This document shows positions 51,914 to 60,235 of a DNA stretch of 64,000 nt, in pieces; the first letter of the stretch is position 1; the number at the start of each line of letters is the position of its first letter. This DNA is from Olsenella sp. An270 (GTDB lineage Bacteria; Actinomycetota; Coriobacteriia; Coriobacteriales; Atopobiaceae), in contig NZ_NFJF01000005.1 of NCBI RefSeq assembly GCF_002159735.1, forward strand, positions 62,001 to 126,000, read 5' to 3'. The translations under genes and the position numbers were made by a program. The notes under the pieces were generated by a model. That model was not told where the DNA came from, did not search any database, and saw only the letters and a list, made by a program, of their open reading frames with translations.

Positions 51914-51944
51914 TTGCCGAGCGACCGCGGTCTAAACGTATAAT
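51914..51944 (+). promoter_or_regulatory. Promoter of the HNH nuclease gene
   Basis: TTGCCG (51914-51919) and a perfect TATAAT (51939-51944), 19-bp spacer, ending 18 bp before the ATG; AAGGAGGAGG lies between them. Confidence 0.5.
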
Positions 51945-51962
51945 CGCTCCAAGGAGGAGGCC

Positions 51963-52979
51963 ATGCCAGCACAGCTCACATACGAATCCCCGGTGTTTCT
52001 CCCCACGTTGGAGCGCGCCAAGAAGCTGGTCCCGCAGGCGTTTCTGCCCTGCTATGACTGGTTCATGAGCAACGCTGGCGAGAAGGTCCCCCGACTTCCC
52101 CACAACATGCACCCTAAACCGACGACACCCATCCCGCTCAGCAGGGACTCCGGCATCTACATTCCAGGTGCTGCCCAAGTCGAATATGACGGAGGGCGAA
52201 GGTATGCCCTCTCGGTTCACTCGACGGGGCATAGGAGGTACAACGACAGGGCACCCATCCGTCTCGCCGATGGAACGTGGGTCCTCAGCTATGCCGCTCA
52301 TGAGGGCTCCGACTTGAGCCAGGGATACAACGCCGCCCTGATGAACTGTCTCAACGACGGTATTCCCGTCGGCGTCTTCGTCAAGGAGGCCCCCGGATAC
52401 CGAGTCCTCGGGCTTGCCTATGTCGAACAGTACAACAGCGTCACCCGCATGTTCACGCTGCATGGCCCGGTCTCGGCGGCAACCGAGACGGCCGGCTCGT
52501 TTGTCCCCCATGGCTTTGAGGAGCTGCCCGAGGACGAGCAGAAGATCCTAATGGAGCTGGACGGGCAGGACGAGCGGCGCGTGGTGACCGCCCAGCAGGT
52601 TCGACGCGAGCAGCAAGGCAAGTTTCGCGAGGCGCTTCTTCGAGCCTATTCGGAGACGTGTGCCATAACCGGCGTGAATGTCCCCGAGGTGCTGCAGGCA
52701 GCGCACATCAATCCGTACCGCGGGAGAAAGTCCCAGGTTGTCAATAACGGCATCCTCCTGCGCGCGGACCTGCACCTCCTCTATGACGCCCATCTCATCT
52801 CGGTGGAACCCGACTCACTTTCGGTGAGTCTCAGCGAGCGTCTGGGGAGCACGGCGTATCTCCGTTACAACCATCAGAGGCTCCGCGAGCCCGTCTCGGC
52901 AGACCTTGCGCCCAACACCGATCTTCTCGCTGTTCATTACGAGCAGTTCAGGCGCGAAAACCCAGCGCTGGTTGCCTAG
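51963..52979 (+). CDS. HNH endonuclease with PUA/SRA-like N-terminus, candidate modification-dependent nuclease
   Basis: 338 residues. The C-terminal third is an HNH_2-type nuclease: FREALLRAYSETCAITGVNVPEVLQAAHINPYRGRKSQVVNNGILLRADLHLLYDAHLI, with AAH, N and H residues in register. The region about 55-170 (SRDSGIYIPGAAQVEYDGG to GLAYVEQYNS) resembles the SRA/PUA-like readers fused to HNH in type IV restriction enzymes, though I cannot confirm that. Such enzymes cut DNA with modified cytosines. AAGGAGGAGG precedes the ATG. It is single, next to an inverted-repeat element, and slightly less GC-rich than its neighbours. Confidence 0.7.
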   Translation: MPAQLTYESPVFLPTLERAKKLVPQAFLPCYDWFMSNAGEKVPRLPHNMHPKPTTPIPLSRDSGIYIPGAAQVEYDGGRRYALSVHSTGHRRYNDRAPIRLADGTWVLSYAAHEGSDLSQGYNAALMNCLNDGIPVGVFVKEAPGYRVLGLAYVEQYNSVTRMFTLHGPVSAATETAGSFVPHGFEELPEDEQKILMELDGQDERRVVTAQQVRREQQGKFREALLRAYSETCAITGVNVPEVLQAAHINPYRGRKSQVVNNGILLRADLHLLYDAHLISVEPDSLSVSLSERLGSTAYLRYNHQRLREPVSADLAPNTDLLAVHYEQFRRENPALVA

Positions 52980-53071
52980 TCATCGCAATATAGGGAGTCC
53001 GTTGGCCCCTTGTTTGGAAACGCGACGTCCGGCGCGCTCTATACTTGTCCCACCCCATGTTAGGAGCGCCC

Positions 53072-54163
53072 ATGTTCAGCGACGACGAGAAGCGCGCGAT
53101 TCGCCGGCTCTACCTCTGGCCCAAGCTCGGGACGTACTTTCTCTTCTCGATCTTTCCGGCGCTCGCCGTGTGGATCGCCTGCATCGCGGTGGACGACGCC
53201 ATTCTCAAGTCCCAAGGCGTCTACCTCCCGGGGCTCTACTCGCTGCTGCCTGTGGTGATCGTCTACGTGGCGCTCTGCCTCGTGTTCTCCATAGGCACAC
53301 GCGTGATGGCCAACCGCCCCGCCTGGCGCTCCGTGGAGCGGAAGATCTTCGGCGAGGCCGCGGACACTCCCCTGCCCGGGGAGCTCTACGCGGGCATCGG
53401 CATGAGCGCCGCCGGTCGCCTCATGAACTCGCGCGACGGCGGGACGCCGGGTGGCGAGGCACTGGAGGTCGTGGGCAGTGCCTTGAGCTTCTTCGGGTTC
53501 TGGCGCCTCATGCGCGCGTTCCACGAGGCCGCGCGGATCGCCGCCGAGAAGGGCGGCGTGCGCCTGCCGAGCCTCGGCGCCTGGCGCGCGGCGGTCGTGC
53601 TGGTGCCAATCCTCGTGTTTGTCGCGGTATTCACGCCGCGACTCGTCTCGTCCGCACAGGCAAGTTCGGAGGCGCGCGCTGAGGCGGCGGAGCGCGTGTC
53701 GGCCATCGAGGAGGCGTTCGAGGACGGCGGGTGCGCCTACGTCTCGGCGGACGACCCGACCCGACGTCAGACGTCGTACGGCTACTCCGTCTACGGCTAC
53801 TTGGACGCCCTCGACGAGCCCCTGGTCTCGTACGCGTGCGTCGACACGGACGCCTCGGGCGCCCTCAAGGAAATCAGCTATCACGCGGACATAGACCTGA
53901 CGCTCTCGCCGGAGGAGAACCTCGCCGCCGTGCAGGCGGACTTCGACAGACTCGCGGACATGCTCTCCGGCCTTGGCATGCCCTCGCCGACGCTGCCCGC
54001 CGAGTTCACCGAGGAGTTCCTGGCGGGAACCTACTACGACGACGTCTCCGTGTACGAGGGAACCGAAGACGGGCTCACGGTCTACGCGCACTTCTCGACG
54101 GATCCCAAGGAGGAGTTCAACGAGAACAGCGACACGTACGTCTTCCTCAGCATCGAGGTATAG
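53072..54163 (+). CDS. Membrane protein, unknown function
   Basis: 363 residues, no recognised family. Two N-terminal membrane segments (YFLFSIFPALAVWIACIAV and GLYSLLPVVIVYVALCLVFSIGT) and a third at AAVVLVPILVFVAVFTPRL (about 174-192); the last 165 or so residues look extracytoplasmic, alpha/beta and acidic. AGGAGC precedes the ATG at 53072, and TATACT at 53040 is a likely -10. The HAD gene follows 75 bp on. Confidence 0.65.
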   Translation: MFSDDEKRAIRRLYLWPKLGTYFLFSIFPALAVWIACIAVDDAILKSQGVYLPGLYSLLPVVIVYVALCLVFSIGTRVMANRPAWRSVERKIFGEAADTPLPGELYAGIGMSAAGRLMNSRDGGTPGGEALEVVGSALSFFGFWRLMRAFHEAARIAAEKGGVRLPSLGAWRAAVVLVPILVFVAVFTPRLVSSAQASSEARAEAAERVSAIEEAFEDGGCAYVSADDPTRRQTSYGYSVYGYLDALDEPLVSYACVDTDASGALKEISYHADIDLTLSPEENLAAVQADFDRLADMLSGLGMPSPTLPAEFTEEFLAGTYYDDVSVYEGTEDGLTVYAHFSTDPKEEFNENSDTYVFLSIEV

Positions 54164-54237
54164 CCGGGTCGGCCGATTCGAGGGCGCGACCCCGCCGCGT
54201 CGCCGCTATACTCGCCTCAGGCGACGAAGGGAGCCCC

Positions 54238-54846
54238 ATGGACCGCAAGCTGCGCGCCATCGTGTTTGACATGGGCAACGTGCTCATGACGTTCGACGGC
54301 CCCACCCTGGCTGCCCACTTCACCAGCACGCCGGAGGACACCGTCCTGCTCAACGATGCGGTCTTTGGGTCGACCTCCTGGGCACTGCTCGACTCGGGCA
54401 CCATCTCGTACGAGACCATGGCCCGCGTCGCGGCCGCCCACCTGCCCGAGCGTCTGCACCCCAACCTCACCGAGTGCCTCGAGCACTGGCCGGAGTTCTC
54501 GGAGCCCATCGAGGCGGTGAACGACCTCGGCATCCGCCTCAAGGGCGAGGGATACAAGGTCTACGTGCTCTCCAACGCCAACACCAACATCATGCGGCAG
54601 CTCGGCCACGCTCCCGTGACGCCCCTGCTTGACGGCTACCTCGTCTCCGCGCGCGAGCGCATCATGAAGCCGGACCCCGCGATCTTCAGCCTGTTCTGCG
54701 AGCGCTTCAACCTGGCCCCCGAGAGTTGCCTCTTTGTGGACGACAACGCGGACAACTGCGAGGGCGCGCGCGTCGCCGGCATGCACGCGTACCACTTCAC
54801 CGGAGACGTCGCCGAGCTGGAGGCAACGGTCCGGGCGCTGGGCTAG
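54238..54846 (+). CDS. HAD-family hydrolase (HAD-IA)
   Basis: 202 residues. Motif I is VFDMGNVLMTF (a DxG variant common in HAD-IA), the second motif Ser/Asn is VLSNAN, motif III Lys is RERIMKPDP, and motif IV is CLFVDDNADNCEGARVAGM. Probably a small-metabolite phosphatase. GAAGGGAG precedes the ATG, with TATACT at 54207. It overlaps the convergent kinase gene stop by four bases. Confidence 0.85.
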   Translation: MDRKLRAIVFDMGNVLMTFDGPTLAAHFTSTPEDTVLLNDAVFGSTSWALLDSGTISYETMARVAAAHLPERLHPNLTECLEHWPEFSEPIEAVNDLGIRLKGEGYKVYVLSNANTNIMRQLGHAPVTPLLDGYLVSARERIMKPDPAIFSLFCERFNLAPESCLFVDDNADNCEGARVAGMHAYHFTGDVAELEATVRALG

Positions 54847-56045
54847 GCCAGCGCGAGCAGCGACGCGACGACCCAGGCGGCAAACAGGCCGAGAATGACG
54901 AGCAGCCCCACGCGCAGCTCCCGGCGCACGGTGAGACGCCCGAGTGCGGGGACCACGCGGCGCAGCGGCCGTCGGTCGAGCATCAGGTAGCAGACGACGA
55001 TGACGAGCGGCGCCATGAAGGCCAGGTAGGAGTAAACGAGATACCACGTGGGCCACGCGGCGTTCTCGGGGGTCGGGTCAGCGATCGCCATCACGCAGCC
55101 CATCAGCATGATCGCGCAGGCCCCCAGCACGCAGAGGTCCCACGCGACGCCCAGCCAGCGCGGGACGCGGGCGAGAAGGGCGGACGCGCCGCGGCGCGGC
55201 ACCTCGAACGTAGGCGGCTCGAGCTGCTGGTCCTTCTCGCCCGATGCTGCGGGCAGGGCGGCGAGCAGGGCATCCTTGAACTTGCGGACGGTCTGGTGGC
55301 GCCGGGCGGGGTCGAGCTCGGTCGCCTGAGCGACGACGGCGCGCAGAGGCTCGGGCACGCCGACCCCCGCAAAGCCGCGCTCGCGGTCCGCCGCCATGGG
55401 GTCGCGGCCCATGAGGCAGAAGAAGAGCAGCATGCCCAGGGCGTAGACGTCGCTCGTGACATCGGTCTGGCCAAAGCCAAACTGCTCGGGCGGGGCGTAG
55501 GCGCGCGTGCCAAAGTGGGTGGTATCCTGCTCGCCGCCCTCGCGCCAGGTCCGCGCGATACCCAGGTCGATGAGGGTGACGCCGCCCGCCGAGACCATGA
55601 CGTTGCCCGGCTTGAGATCGCGGTGGATGATGGGCGGGTCAAAGAGCTCGTGAAGCTCGCTCACCGCGTCGCAGAGGTCGGGGAAGACGCGGCGCACGAG
55701 GTCGAGACGGTCGGTCGCGGACGCCACGGCCTCCGCGAGCGTCTCTCCGGCAACGTGCTCCATGACCACGACGAGACGCTCGTCCTGGCGGTGGCACTCG
55801 ACGATGCGGGGCAGGTGGGAGAGCCGCGCCCCATCGCGCTGGGCAGCATGGATCCGCTCGTACGCGCCGCCCAGCCCGGGAGCCAGGTACTTGCGCACAA
55901 AGGGACCCAGCTCGGCGCCGTTCTTCTCGCCCACGAAGTAGACGCGCTCGGTGGTCTCCAGCGGCCCCTGCTTGAGCACCGCGTCCACGCGGTAGCAGCT
56001 ATCGCGGTCGAGCGCGGAGAGGTAGTTTGAGAGCTCATCTTCCAT
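54843..56045 (-). CDS. Membrane-anchored Ser/Thr protein kinase
   Basis: 400 residues. Hanks-type kinase: K52 in VRKYL, catalytic loop HRDLKPGN (141-148), DLG (160-162) in place of DFG, APPEQ (184-188). The glycine loop is weak. The kinase part ends near 270; a basic linker and three hydrophobic segments (about 293-320, 330-355, 375-398) anchor it, with no PASTA or other sensor. It lies just downstream of an XRE regulator gene; the pair recurs in Coriobacteriia. A palindrome separates the two. ATG at 56045. Confidence 0.88.
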   Translation of the reverse strand: MEDELSNYLSALDRDSCYRVDAVLKQGPLETTERVYFVGEKNGAELGPFVRKYLAPGLGGAYERIHAAQRDGARLSHLPRIVECHRQDERLVVVMEHVAGETLAEAVASATDRLDLVRRVFPDLCDAVSELHELFDPPIIHRDLKPGNVMVSAGGVTLIDLGIARTWREGGEQDTTHFGTRAYAPPEQFGFGQTDVTSDVYALGMLLFFCLMGRDPMAADRERGFAGVGVPEPLRAVVAQATELDPARRHQTVRKFKDALLAALPAASGEKDQQLEPPTFEVPRRGASALLARVPRWLGVAWDLCVLGACAIMLMGCVMAIADPTPENAAWPTWYLVYSYLAFMAPLVIVVCYLMLDRRPLRRVVPALGRLTVRRELRVGLLVILGLFAAWVVASLLALA

Positions 56046-56084
56046 GCGCCCATCCTATCAGAGGGCTACTTCGCAACCCCGCGA

Positions 56085-56162
56085 AAAAGTACCCAGACAA
56101 CGGCGATTCGGGGGACGTCAACTGGGACGACGTCGCCACAGGCATGTTGTCTGGGTACTTTT
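56085..56162. repeat. 17-bp inverted repeat between the XRE and kinase genes
   Basis: AAAAGTACCCAGACAAC (56085-56101) is the exact reverse complement of 56146-56162; 44 bp lie between and include GGCGA/TCGCC pairing that could extend the stem. It begins 13 bp after the XRE stop (minus strand) and ends 40 bp before the kinase start. Confidence 0.75.
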
Positions 56163-56174
56163 GGGCGACCCTCG

Positions 56175-56594
56175 CTAGCAGATGGTCTCCTCGCCAAAGC
56201 GGTAGAGCTCCTCGTTAACCTTCTGGAGCGAGCAGCCGCGGTCGATGCAGAAGATGATGATTGCGTCGCGACGGTCCTTGCAGTAGAGCTCGCTCACGCC
56301 GGCCGCGGTGAGCGCGCGGTTGGTCTCGCGCAGCGTGAGCGCCATGGCGAAGGCGATCTGCAGCACCTTGTCGCGGCTGGGATGCCGCGTGCCCTGGAAG
56401 ATCTGGTAGCCAAAGGTGTCGTTGAGGTTGGCCATGCGCACCACGCGGGAGCGCTCGAGGCCCTTCTCGTCCAGCAGCTGCTGCAGGTACTCAGAGAGCG
56501 AGAGGGCGCGCGGCTCGTGCTCCTCGAGGTAGGCGTCCAGACTCGACGTGGAGAGGAGCTCATCGAGCAGCTCCTCGGTCAGCGGTTCGCTCAT
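56175..56594 (-). CDS. XRE-like HTH protein
   Basis: 139 residues. Residues 30-105 form a Cro/C1-type HTH: SLSEYLQQLLDEKGLERSRVVRMANLNDTFGYQIFQGTRHPSRDKVLQIAFAMALTLRETNRALTAAG. The C-terminal tail (RRDAIIIFCIDRGCSLQKVNEELYRFGEETIC) is typical of the XRE proteins that neighbour kinases in Coriobacteriia. Likely DNA-binding regulator and possible kinase substrate. ATG at 56594; the lipoprotein gene lies upstream. Confidence 0.82.
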   Translation of the reverse strand: MSEPLTEELLDELLSTSSLDAYLEEHEPRALSLSEYLQQLLDEKGLERSRVVRMANLNDTFGYQIFQGTRHPSRDKVLQIAFAMALTLRETNRALTAAGVSELYCKDRRDAIIIFCIDRGCSLQKVNEELYRFGEETIC

Positions 56595-56615
56595 GCGGCC
56601 TCCTCCCCTCTTCCG

Positions 56616-57029
56616 CTAGAAGCTCGTGACGTCCACCAGCTCGTAGGAGGCAACCTCGTCGGGCGAGGCGGTCCCGATTGCCTCGAACTTCCAGGAACCG
56701 CCGGCCTTGAGGTTGTTGGTGTTGGCGAGCGCCGTTCCCACCTGCGCCCCGTCGGCGTCGTAGAGGTTGTACTCCACCTGAATGTAGCCCACTTCGTCCT
56801 CGGTGTTGTTGGTCAGCGTGCCCGTGACGTAGACGGCAAACTGGTTCGAGGTGTCGAGCTGCTCCTCGGAGACCGTGTACGGCTCCTGCTCGGGCTCGGC
56901 GGCCTGCTCGGCCGTGGCATCGTCGCCGCCCGCGGACGACCCACCGCCGCAGCCGACCAGCGCGACCGGCGTCGCAATCACCAGGACCGCCGCCAGGGCG
57001 AGACGGGCAAGCATAGACTTCTTGCTCAT
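56616..57029 (-). CDS. FxLYD-domain lipoprotein
   Basis: 137 residues. Signal peptide and lipobox (VIATPVALVGCGGG), a Gly/Ala/Glu-rich spacer, then an FxLYD-type beta-sandwich: YVTGTLTNNTEDEVGYIQVEYNLYDADGAQVGTALANTNNLKAGGSWKFEA. Surface-exposed; function unknown. AGGTGG precedes the ATG at 57029. Likely cotranscribed with the XRE gene 21 bp on. Confidence 0.8.
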   Translation of the reverse strand: MSKKSMLARLALAAVLVIATPVALVGCGGGSSAGGDDATAEQAAEPEQEPYTVSEEQLDTSNQFAVYVTGTLTNNTEDEVGYIQVEYNLYDADGAQVGTALANTNNLKAGGSWKFEAIGTASPDEVASYELVDVTSF

Positions 57030-57100
57030 TGCAACCACCTGAACCTTCTTCGTGTGTGCCAGCAGGTGATCGCAGCGTACCAACACGCCGCGCCGCATTC

Positions 57101-57117
57101 ATTAGCTCGCAGCTAAT
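57101..57117. promoter_or_regulatory. Palindrome upstream of the lipoprotein gene
   Basis: ATTAGCT, CGC, AGCTAAT: a perfect 7+7 inverted repeat 72 bp before the lipoprotein start and 75 bp from the integrase stop. It may be an operator or part of the attachment junction of the integrative element; no tRNA gene is present. Confidence 0.35.
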
Positions 57118-57191
57118 GACGTAGGAGGGCGGTTGGTCCGAAAGAGCGAATAAATGCGCAGGTAGAAGGTATCGTTTCTTTTGACCTCCTT

Positions 57192-58592
57192 TCAGCGGAT
57201 TGCCGCCTGGTACGAATCCGGTACGAATCGTTCTTGGGGTTGCTCTGAGGTACTTTCAGGGGCGTTTTCCACGAGCTCACGAGGTGAGCTTACGAGGGTG
57301 AGTCGGCGCCCGCCGTTGATGACGCGGGGCTCGACTTGGACGATCGGAGTGACGGCGGGGGCGGCCTCGACGGGTTCGGAGAAGAGGTCGCTCACGACGT
57401 CTGCCGCCGCACGCTTGGCCTCCATGTTCACGTGGGTGTAGATCTCCATCGTGATCTCGCTCGAGGCGTGGCCGGCCAGCTCCTGCATCACCTTGGGATG
57501 CACGCCCCTCAGAGCGAGCGTGGAGAGGTAGGAGTGGCGTAGCTCGTGGAACGCCCAGCCATTGAGGCCGAGCGTCTCGCGGTCGCGCAGCCACCATGCC
57601 TCGAGCACGTTTGGGCTGAGCCTGCCCATGGTCGTGCTGAGAACGACCGGGGTGCTCTCGCTCTGCTCCAGGCGTTTTCCGGGCTTCTCGCCGTTCTTCT
57701 TCGCCAGCCTCTCCTGCTCCGCCGCGTACTCGTCAATGCGGGCCTTCTGCGCCTCCTTGTGCATGACGAGGGCGTCTCGGACGGAGTCGGGCATGGGGAG
57801 GCGCCGCACGCCGGCCTTCGTCTTGGGGTCCTTGAGGTTCCCGAAGCAGTCGTAGGACTTGCGGATCGATATGACCTGGCTCTCGAGGTCGACGTCGCGC
57901 CACGAGAGACCGCAGACCTCCCCGCGACGCATCCCGGTGCTGACCGCGAGGAAGTACGCGATGTCGGCCTCCCGGGTGAAGTCGAGCTGCGCTATGAACT
58001 CCCGGATGGCCTCCGGCTTGAGGGCGCGGCGGGGCTGGGTGTCCCTGCGCGGCGTGTCCATCTCGGTGCAGGGGTTCTTGGCGACGACACCGTCCTTCAC
58101 GAGGTCGTCGAACAGCAGCTTGAGCGTCTTGTGGATCTGGTTGAGATAGGTGCCGCTGGCGGGCTTGCCGGAGAGGGTGTCGCCGGAGCGCATGGCGGCG
58201 TACATCTTCTCGAGCGTCTCTCGCGTGACCTTCGAGGCGTCGGCGTAGCCGATGTGACGGTTGATTGCCTTGAAGAATCGCTCGTAGGTCACGTTGGTGT
58301 TCTCGGTGAACTCGCCGGACGCACGGCGCCTCGTCATGAAGTCCTCCGCGCACTCCTTGATGGTCGTGCCCGACCTCTTGTGCACCTCGTCGTTCTCGAT
58401 CTCCTTGATGAACTCGCGCAGGGCCTTCTTCGCCTCGGTGTAGGTGCCGTTGAAGCGCCTCGTGCGGGTCTTGTACTTGCCCGTGCGGGGGTCGAGCCCC
58501 ACGGGGACTCGCAGCTGCCACTTGCGGCACTTGCTCTTGGGCTTGTCCTTCTCGAGCTGGACTATGGTGCCCTCGCCCGTGACCTTTGCCAT
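57192..58592 (-). CDS. int: Tyrosine-family integrase
   Basis: 466 residues. N-terminal AP2-like arm-binding region (about 20-60), SAM-like core-binding domain (75-170) and catalytic domain with R222 (TGMRRGEV), H349-x-x-R352 (HELRHSYL), H375 (LAGHAS) and Y385 (EIYTHV), all present. Integrates and excises the element by recombination at att sites. It has an extended C-terminal tail of about 70 residues. Start ATG two bases after the upstream small gene's stop, so the genes are coupled. Lies at the element edge, pointing outward. Confidence 0.95.
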   Translation of the reverse strand: MAKVTGEGTIVQLEKDKPKSKCRKWQLRVPVGLDPRTGKYKTRTRRFNGTYTEAKKALREFIKEIENDEVHKRSGTTIKECAEDFMTRRRASGEFTENTNVTYERFFKAINRHIGYADASKVTRETLEKMYAAMRSGDTLSGKPASGTYLNQIHKTLKLLFDDLVKDGVVAKNPCTEMDTPRRDTQPRRALKPEAIREFIAQLDFTREADIAYFLAVSTGMRRGEVCGLSWRDVDLESQVISIRKSYDCFGNLKDPKTKAGVRRLPMPDSVRDALVMHKEAQKARIDEYAAEQERLAKKNGEKPGKRLEQSESTPVVLSTTMGRLSPNVLEAWWLRDRETLGLNGWAFHELRHSYLSTLALRGVHPKVMQELAGHASSEITMEIYTHVNMEAKRAAADVVSDLFSEPVEAAPAVTPIVQVEPRVINGGRRLTLVSSPRELVENAPESTSEQPQERFVPDSYQAAIR

Positions 58593-58594
58593 GG

Positions 58595-58792
58595 CTACTC
58601 ACCGTCCCCGACGACGACGTAGGGCGGGCGGTAGCGCCACTCGAGGTCGCGGGCGAGCTCGCGCTGCCAGGGCTCGTCGAGGCGCAGGGCCTCGCCGGGG
58701 GCGGCGACGAGGGCGACGGCGGGAACCTCGTTACCGGAGCCGTCCGTGAGGGAGAAGGACATGATGCTGAGGTTCTTCTCTGCCTTGGCCAT
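58595..58792 (-). CDS. Small protein upstream of integrase
   Basis: 65 residues, no recognised domain: MAKAEKNLSIMSFSL, then an Ala/Leu/Glu-rich part ending WRYRPPYVVVGDGE. AGGAGG precedes the ATG at 58792. It lies between the XRE gene (5 bp upstream) and int (2 bp downstream), so it is surely in that operon. A recombination accessory role is possible but not shown. Confidence 0.6.
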   Translation of the reverse strand: MAKAEKNLSIMSFSLTDGSGNEVPAVALVAAPGEALRLDEPWQRELARDLEWRYRPPYVVVGDGE

Positions 58793-58797
58793 GGCGC

Positions 58798-59184
58798 TCA
58801 CCTCCTGCCCTGGGAGCGGGCGGCGCGCTCGCCGAGCTCCACGTAGGAGAGGTAGCTGTCCACGAGGGCGCGGCCCTCGGGGCTGAGGGCTTCGTAGCGG
58901 GGCTGGATGCCCTCGGGCTCGGGCGCGTCGATGTCCTCGCGGCCGATGACGAGGTCGATGGAGCAGCCCAGCTTGTCCGCGATCTGCCACGCCGCCGGCA
59001 GCGGGATGCCGCAGTCGGCGCCGTCGCCGGCGCGCTCGTAGCGCGCGTAGGTTGAGCCGGGGATGCCGAGCGCCTCGGCGAACTCCTTCGCGGAGCGGTA
59101 GCCCGCCTCGCGGCGCAGGCGCTGGAGTGTTCTTTTGCCGCTGATGGCCTTGTAGGGGGTTTGGGAGGTTGCAGCCAGTGACAT
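58798..59184 (-). CDS. XRE-family repressor 1
   Basis: 128 residues. HTH at about residues 15-75: ISGKRTLQRLRREAGYRSAKEFAEALGIPGSTYARYERAGDGADCGIPLPAAWQIADKLGCSIDLVIGRE. The tail has PRYEALSPEGRALVDSYLSYVELGER. Similar in design to the second XRE gene upstream (both contain STYARYE), so likely a paralogue. The ATG at 59184 lies within an 18-bp palindrome; no clear ribosome-binding site. Confidence 0.78.
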   Translation of the reverse strand: MSLAATSQTPYKAISGKRTLQRLRREAGYRSAKEFAEALGIPGSTYARYERAGDGADCGIPLPAAWQIADKLGCSIDLVIGREDIDAPEPEGIQPRYEALSPEGRALVDSYLSYVELGERAARSQGRR

Positions 59185-59195
59185 ATACTTGTCAC
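59178..59195. promoter_or_regulatory. Palindrome covering the repressor 1 start codon
   Basis: GTGACA, TATACT, TGTCAC. The ATG of the XRE gene (59182-59184) is inside, so a bound dimer could block initiation, or the hairpin could block the ribosome. Candidate self-operator. Confidence 0.45.
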
Positions 59196-59229
59196 CGTCC
59201 CTTCTGGATTTGCCTCTGGACCGGACGCC

Positions 59230-59261
59230 GGGCCCGTGGGAGTGCCAGCTCCCGCGGGCCC
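59230..59261. terminator. Hairpin between the two XRE genes
   Basis: GGGCCCGTGGGAG (59230-59242) pairs with CTCCCGCGGGCCC (59249-59261), 13 bp with one wobble, loop of six. No U-tract on the minus strand. It may attenuate transcription from XRE 2 into XRE 1 and int. Confidence 0.5.
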
Positions 59262-59275
59262 ACCTGTTTCTCCTT

Positions 59276-59962
59276 CTACGCCTTCGCATCACCGCCCCTC
59301 GCGCTCGCCTCGGAGTCGTACTCGACCGCGACGCCGTGGTCGACGGAGCCCCACAGCACGCGCGTGCCCTCGAGCTCGAACTCGCCGTGGGTGCGGTCGT
59401 AGGCCGCCATGATCTTCTCGATGGTCCTGTTGTCGATGAGCTCCTGCGCCTTGAGCGGGTGCTTGCCGCGCTTCTTCGCTGCCTGCTCCCGGAGGAAGGA
59501 CTCGAAGGCGGCGCGGGCGGCCTCGGCGCTGTCGAACGCGACGAGCTCGCCGAAGGCGGCGCCGTCACGCATCTGGGAGAGCATCTGCTGCTCGTACTGG
59601 TAGCAGAGCGCCTCGTAGGGGCGCTCCTCCTCGCGGCGCTTGCGCGCGCGGATCTTCTCGTCCTTCTGCAGCACGAACTCGCGGAGCTCGTCGGCGAGCT
59701 GCCGCGCCTCGGGCGTGAGCCCGTCGTACTCGAGCTGCACCTCGCCGCGCATGCACGCGGGGTCGGGCACCTCGCGGTCGACAATGGCGTCGATGGTGGT
59801 GCCGAAGATGTCCGCGAGCTGCCAGGCGCGGTCCATGGGGATCTTGTCGGGGTTGGACTCGTAGCGCGCGTAGGTGGAGGTCGGGATCTCGTACTCCACC
59901 GCGAACTCGTTGGAGTTCTTGTAGCCCGCCGCCTTACGGAGCTTCAGAAGGTTGCTCGCCAT
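59276..59962 (-). CDS. XRE-family regulator 2
   Basis: 228 residues. N-terminal HTH (about 1-65): LLKLRKAAGYKNSNEFAVEYEIPTSTYARYESNPDKIPMDRAWQLADIFGTTIDAIVDRE. Residues 85-170 are helical and charged (KDEKIRARKRREEERPYEALCYQYEQQML), and the end holds a small beta domain (GEFELEGTRVLWGSVDHGVAVEYD). Likely the element's master regulator, divergent from the excisionase-like gene across a 273-bp AT-rich control region. Confidence 0.8.
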   Translation of the reverse strand: MASNLLKLRKAAGYKNSNEFAVEYEIPTSTYARYESNPDKIPMDRAWQLADIFGTTIDAIVDREVPDPACMRGEVQLEYDGLTPEARQLADELREFVLQKDEKIRARKRREEERPYEALCYQYEQQMLSQMRDGAAFGELVAFDSAEAARAAFESFLREQAAKKRGKHPLKAQELIDNRTIEKIMAAYDRTHGEFELEGTRVLWGSVDHGVAVEYDSEASARGGDAKA

Positions 59963-60025
59963 GCACTCCGCCTCTCTCGGATGTGTTCGTCCTGTGGAGG
60001 GGTGCCCTCGGCGCCCTCCGTTTCG

Positions 60026-60126
60026 TTGTTACGCTTCGCAACAAATTCTATCACTAGTTGACAAGCTGTTCAATCGTATAGGGTCATTCTACCTCAAAAC
60101 TTGCAAAGAATCTCACTTGTTGACAA
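60026..60126. promoter_or_regulatory. Control region between XRE 2 and the excisionase-like gene
   Basis: Contents: near-palindrome TTGTTACG-CTT-CGCAACAA at 60026-60044; minus-strand promoter TTGAAC (60068-60073), 17 bp, TAGAAT (60045-60050); direct repeat CACTAGTTGACAA (60052-60064) and CACTTGTTGACAA (60114-60126), 12 of 13 identical, 62 bp apart. These suit cooperative repressor binding between divergent promoters. No plus-strand promoter with ideal spacing was found. Confidence 0.55.
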
Positions 60127-60235
60127 TTCCTGTGATATTCTACCGCTGCACGGCGACGAAACGTGCCACTTCGTGACAGACGGTTCGGAGCCGTGCGTGC
60201 GGTCCAGAGGCAAATCGGAGGAGAGGGAGCGAGAG

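Noticed and set aside
57030-57191. tRNA gene as integration site
   Set aside because: No cloverleaf or T-arm consensus could be found at the integrase edge.
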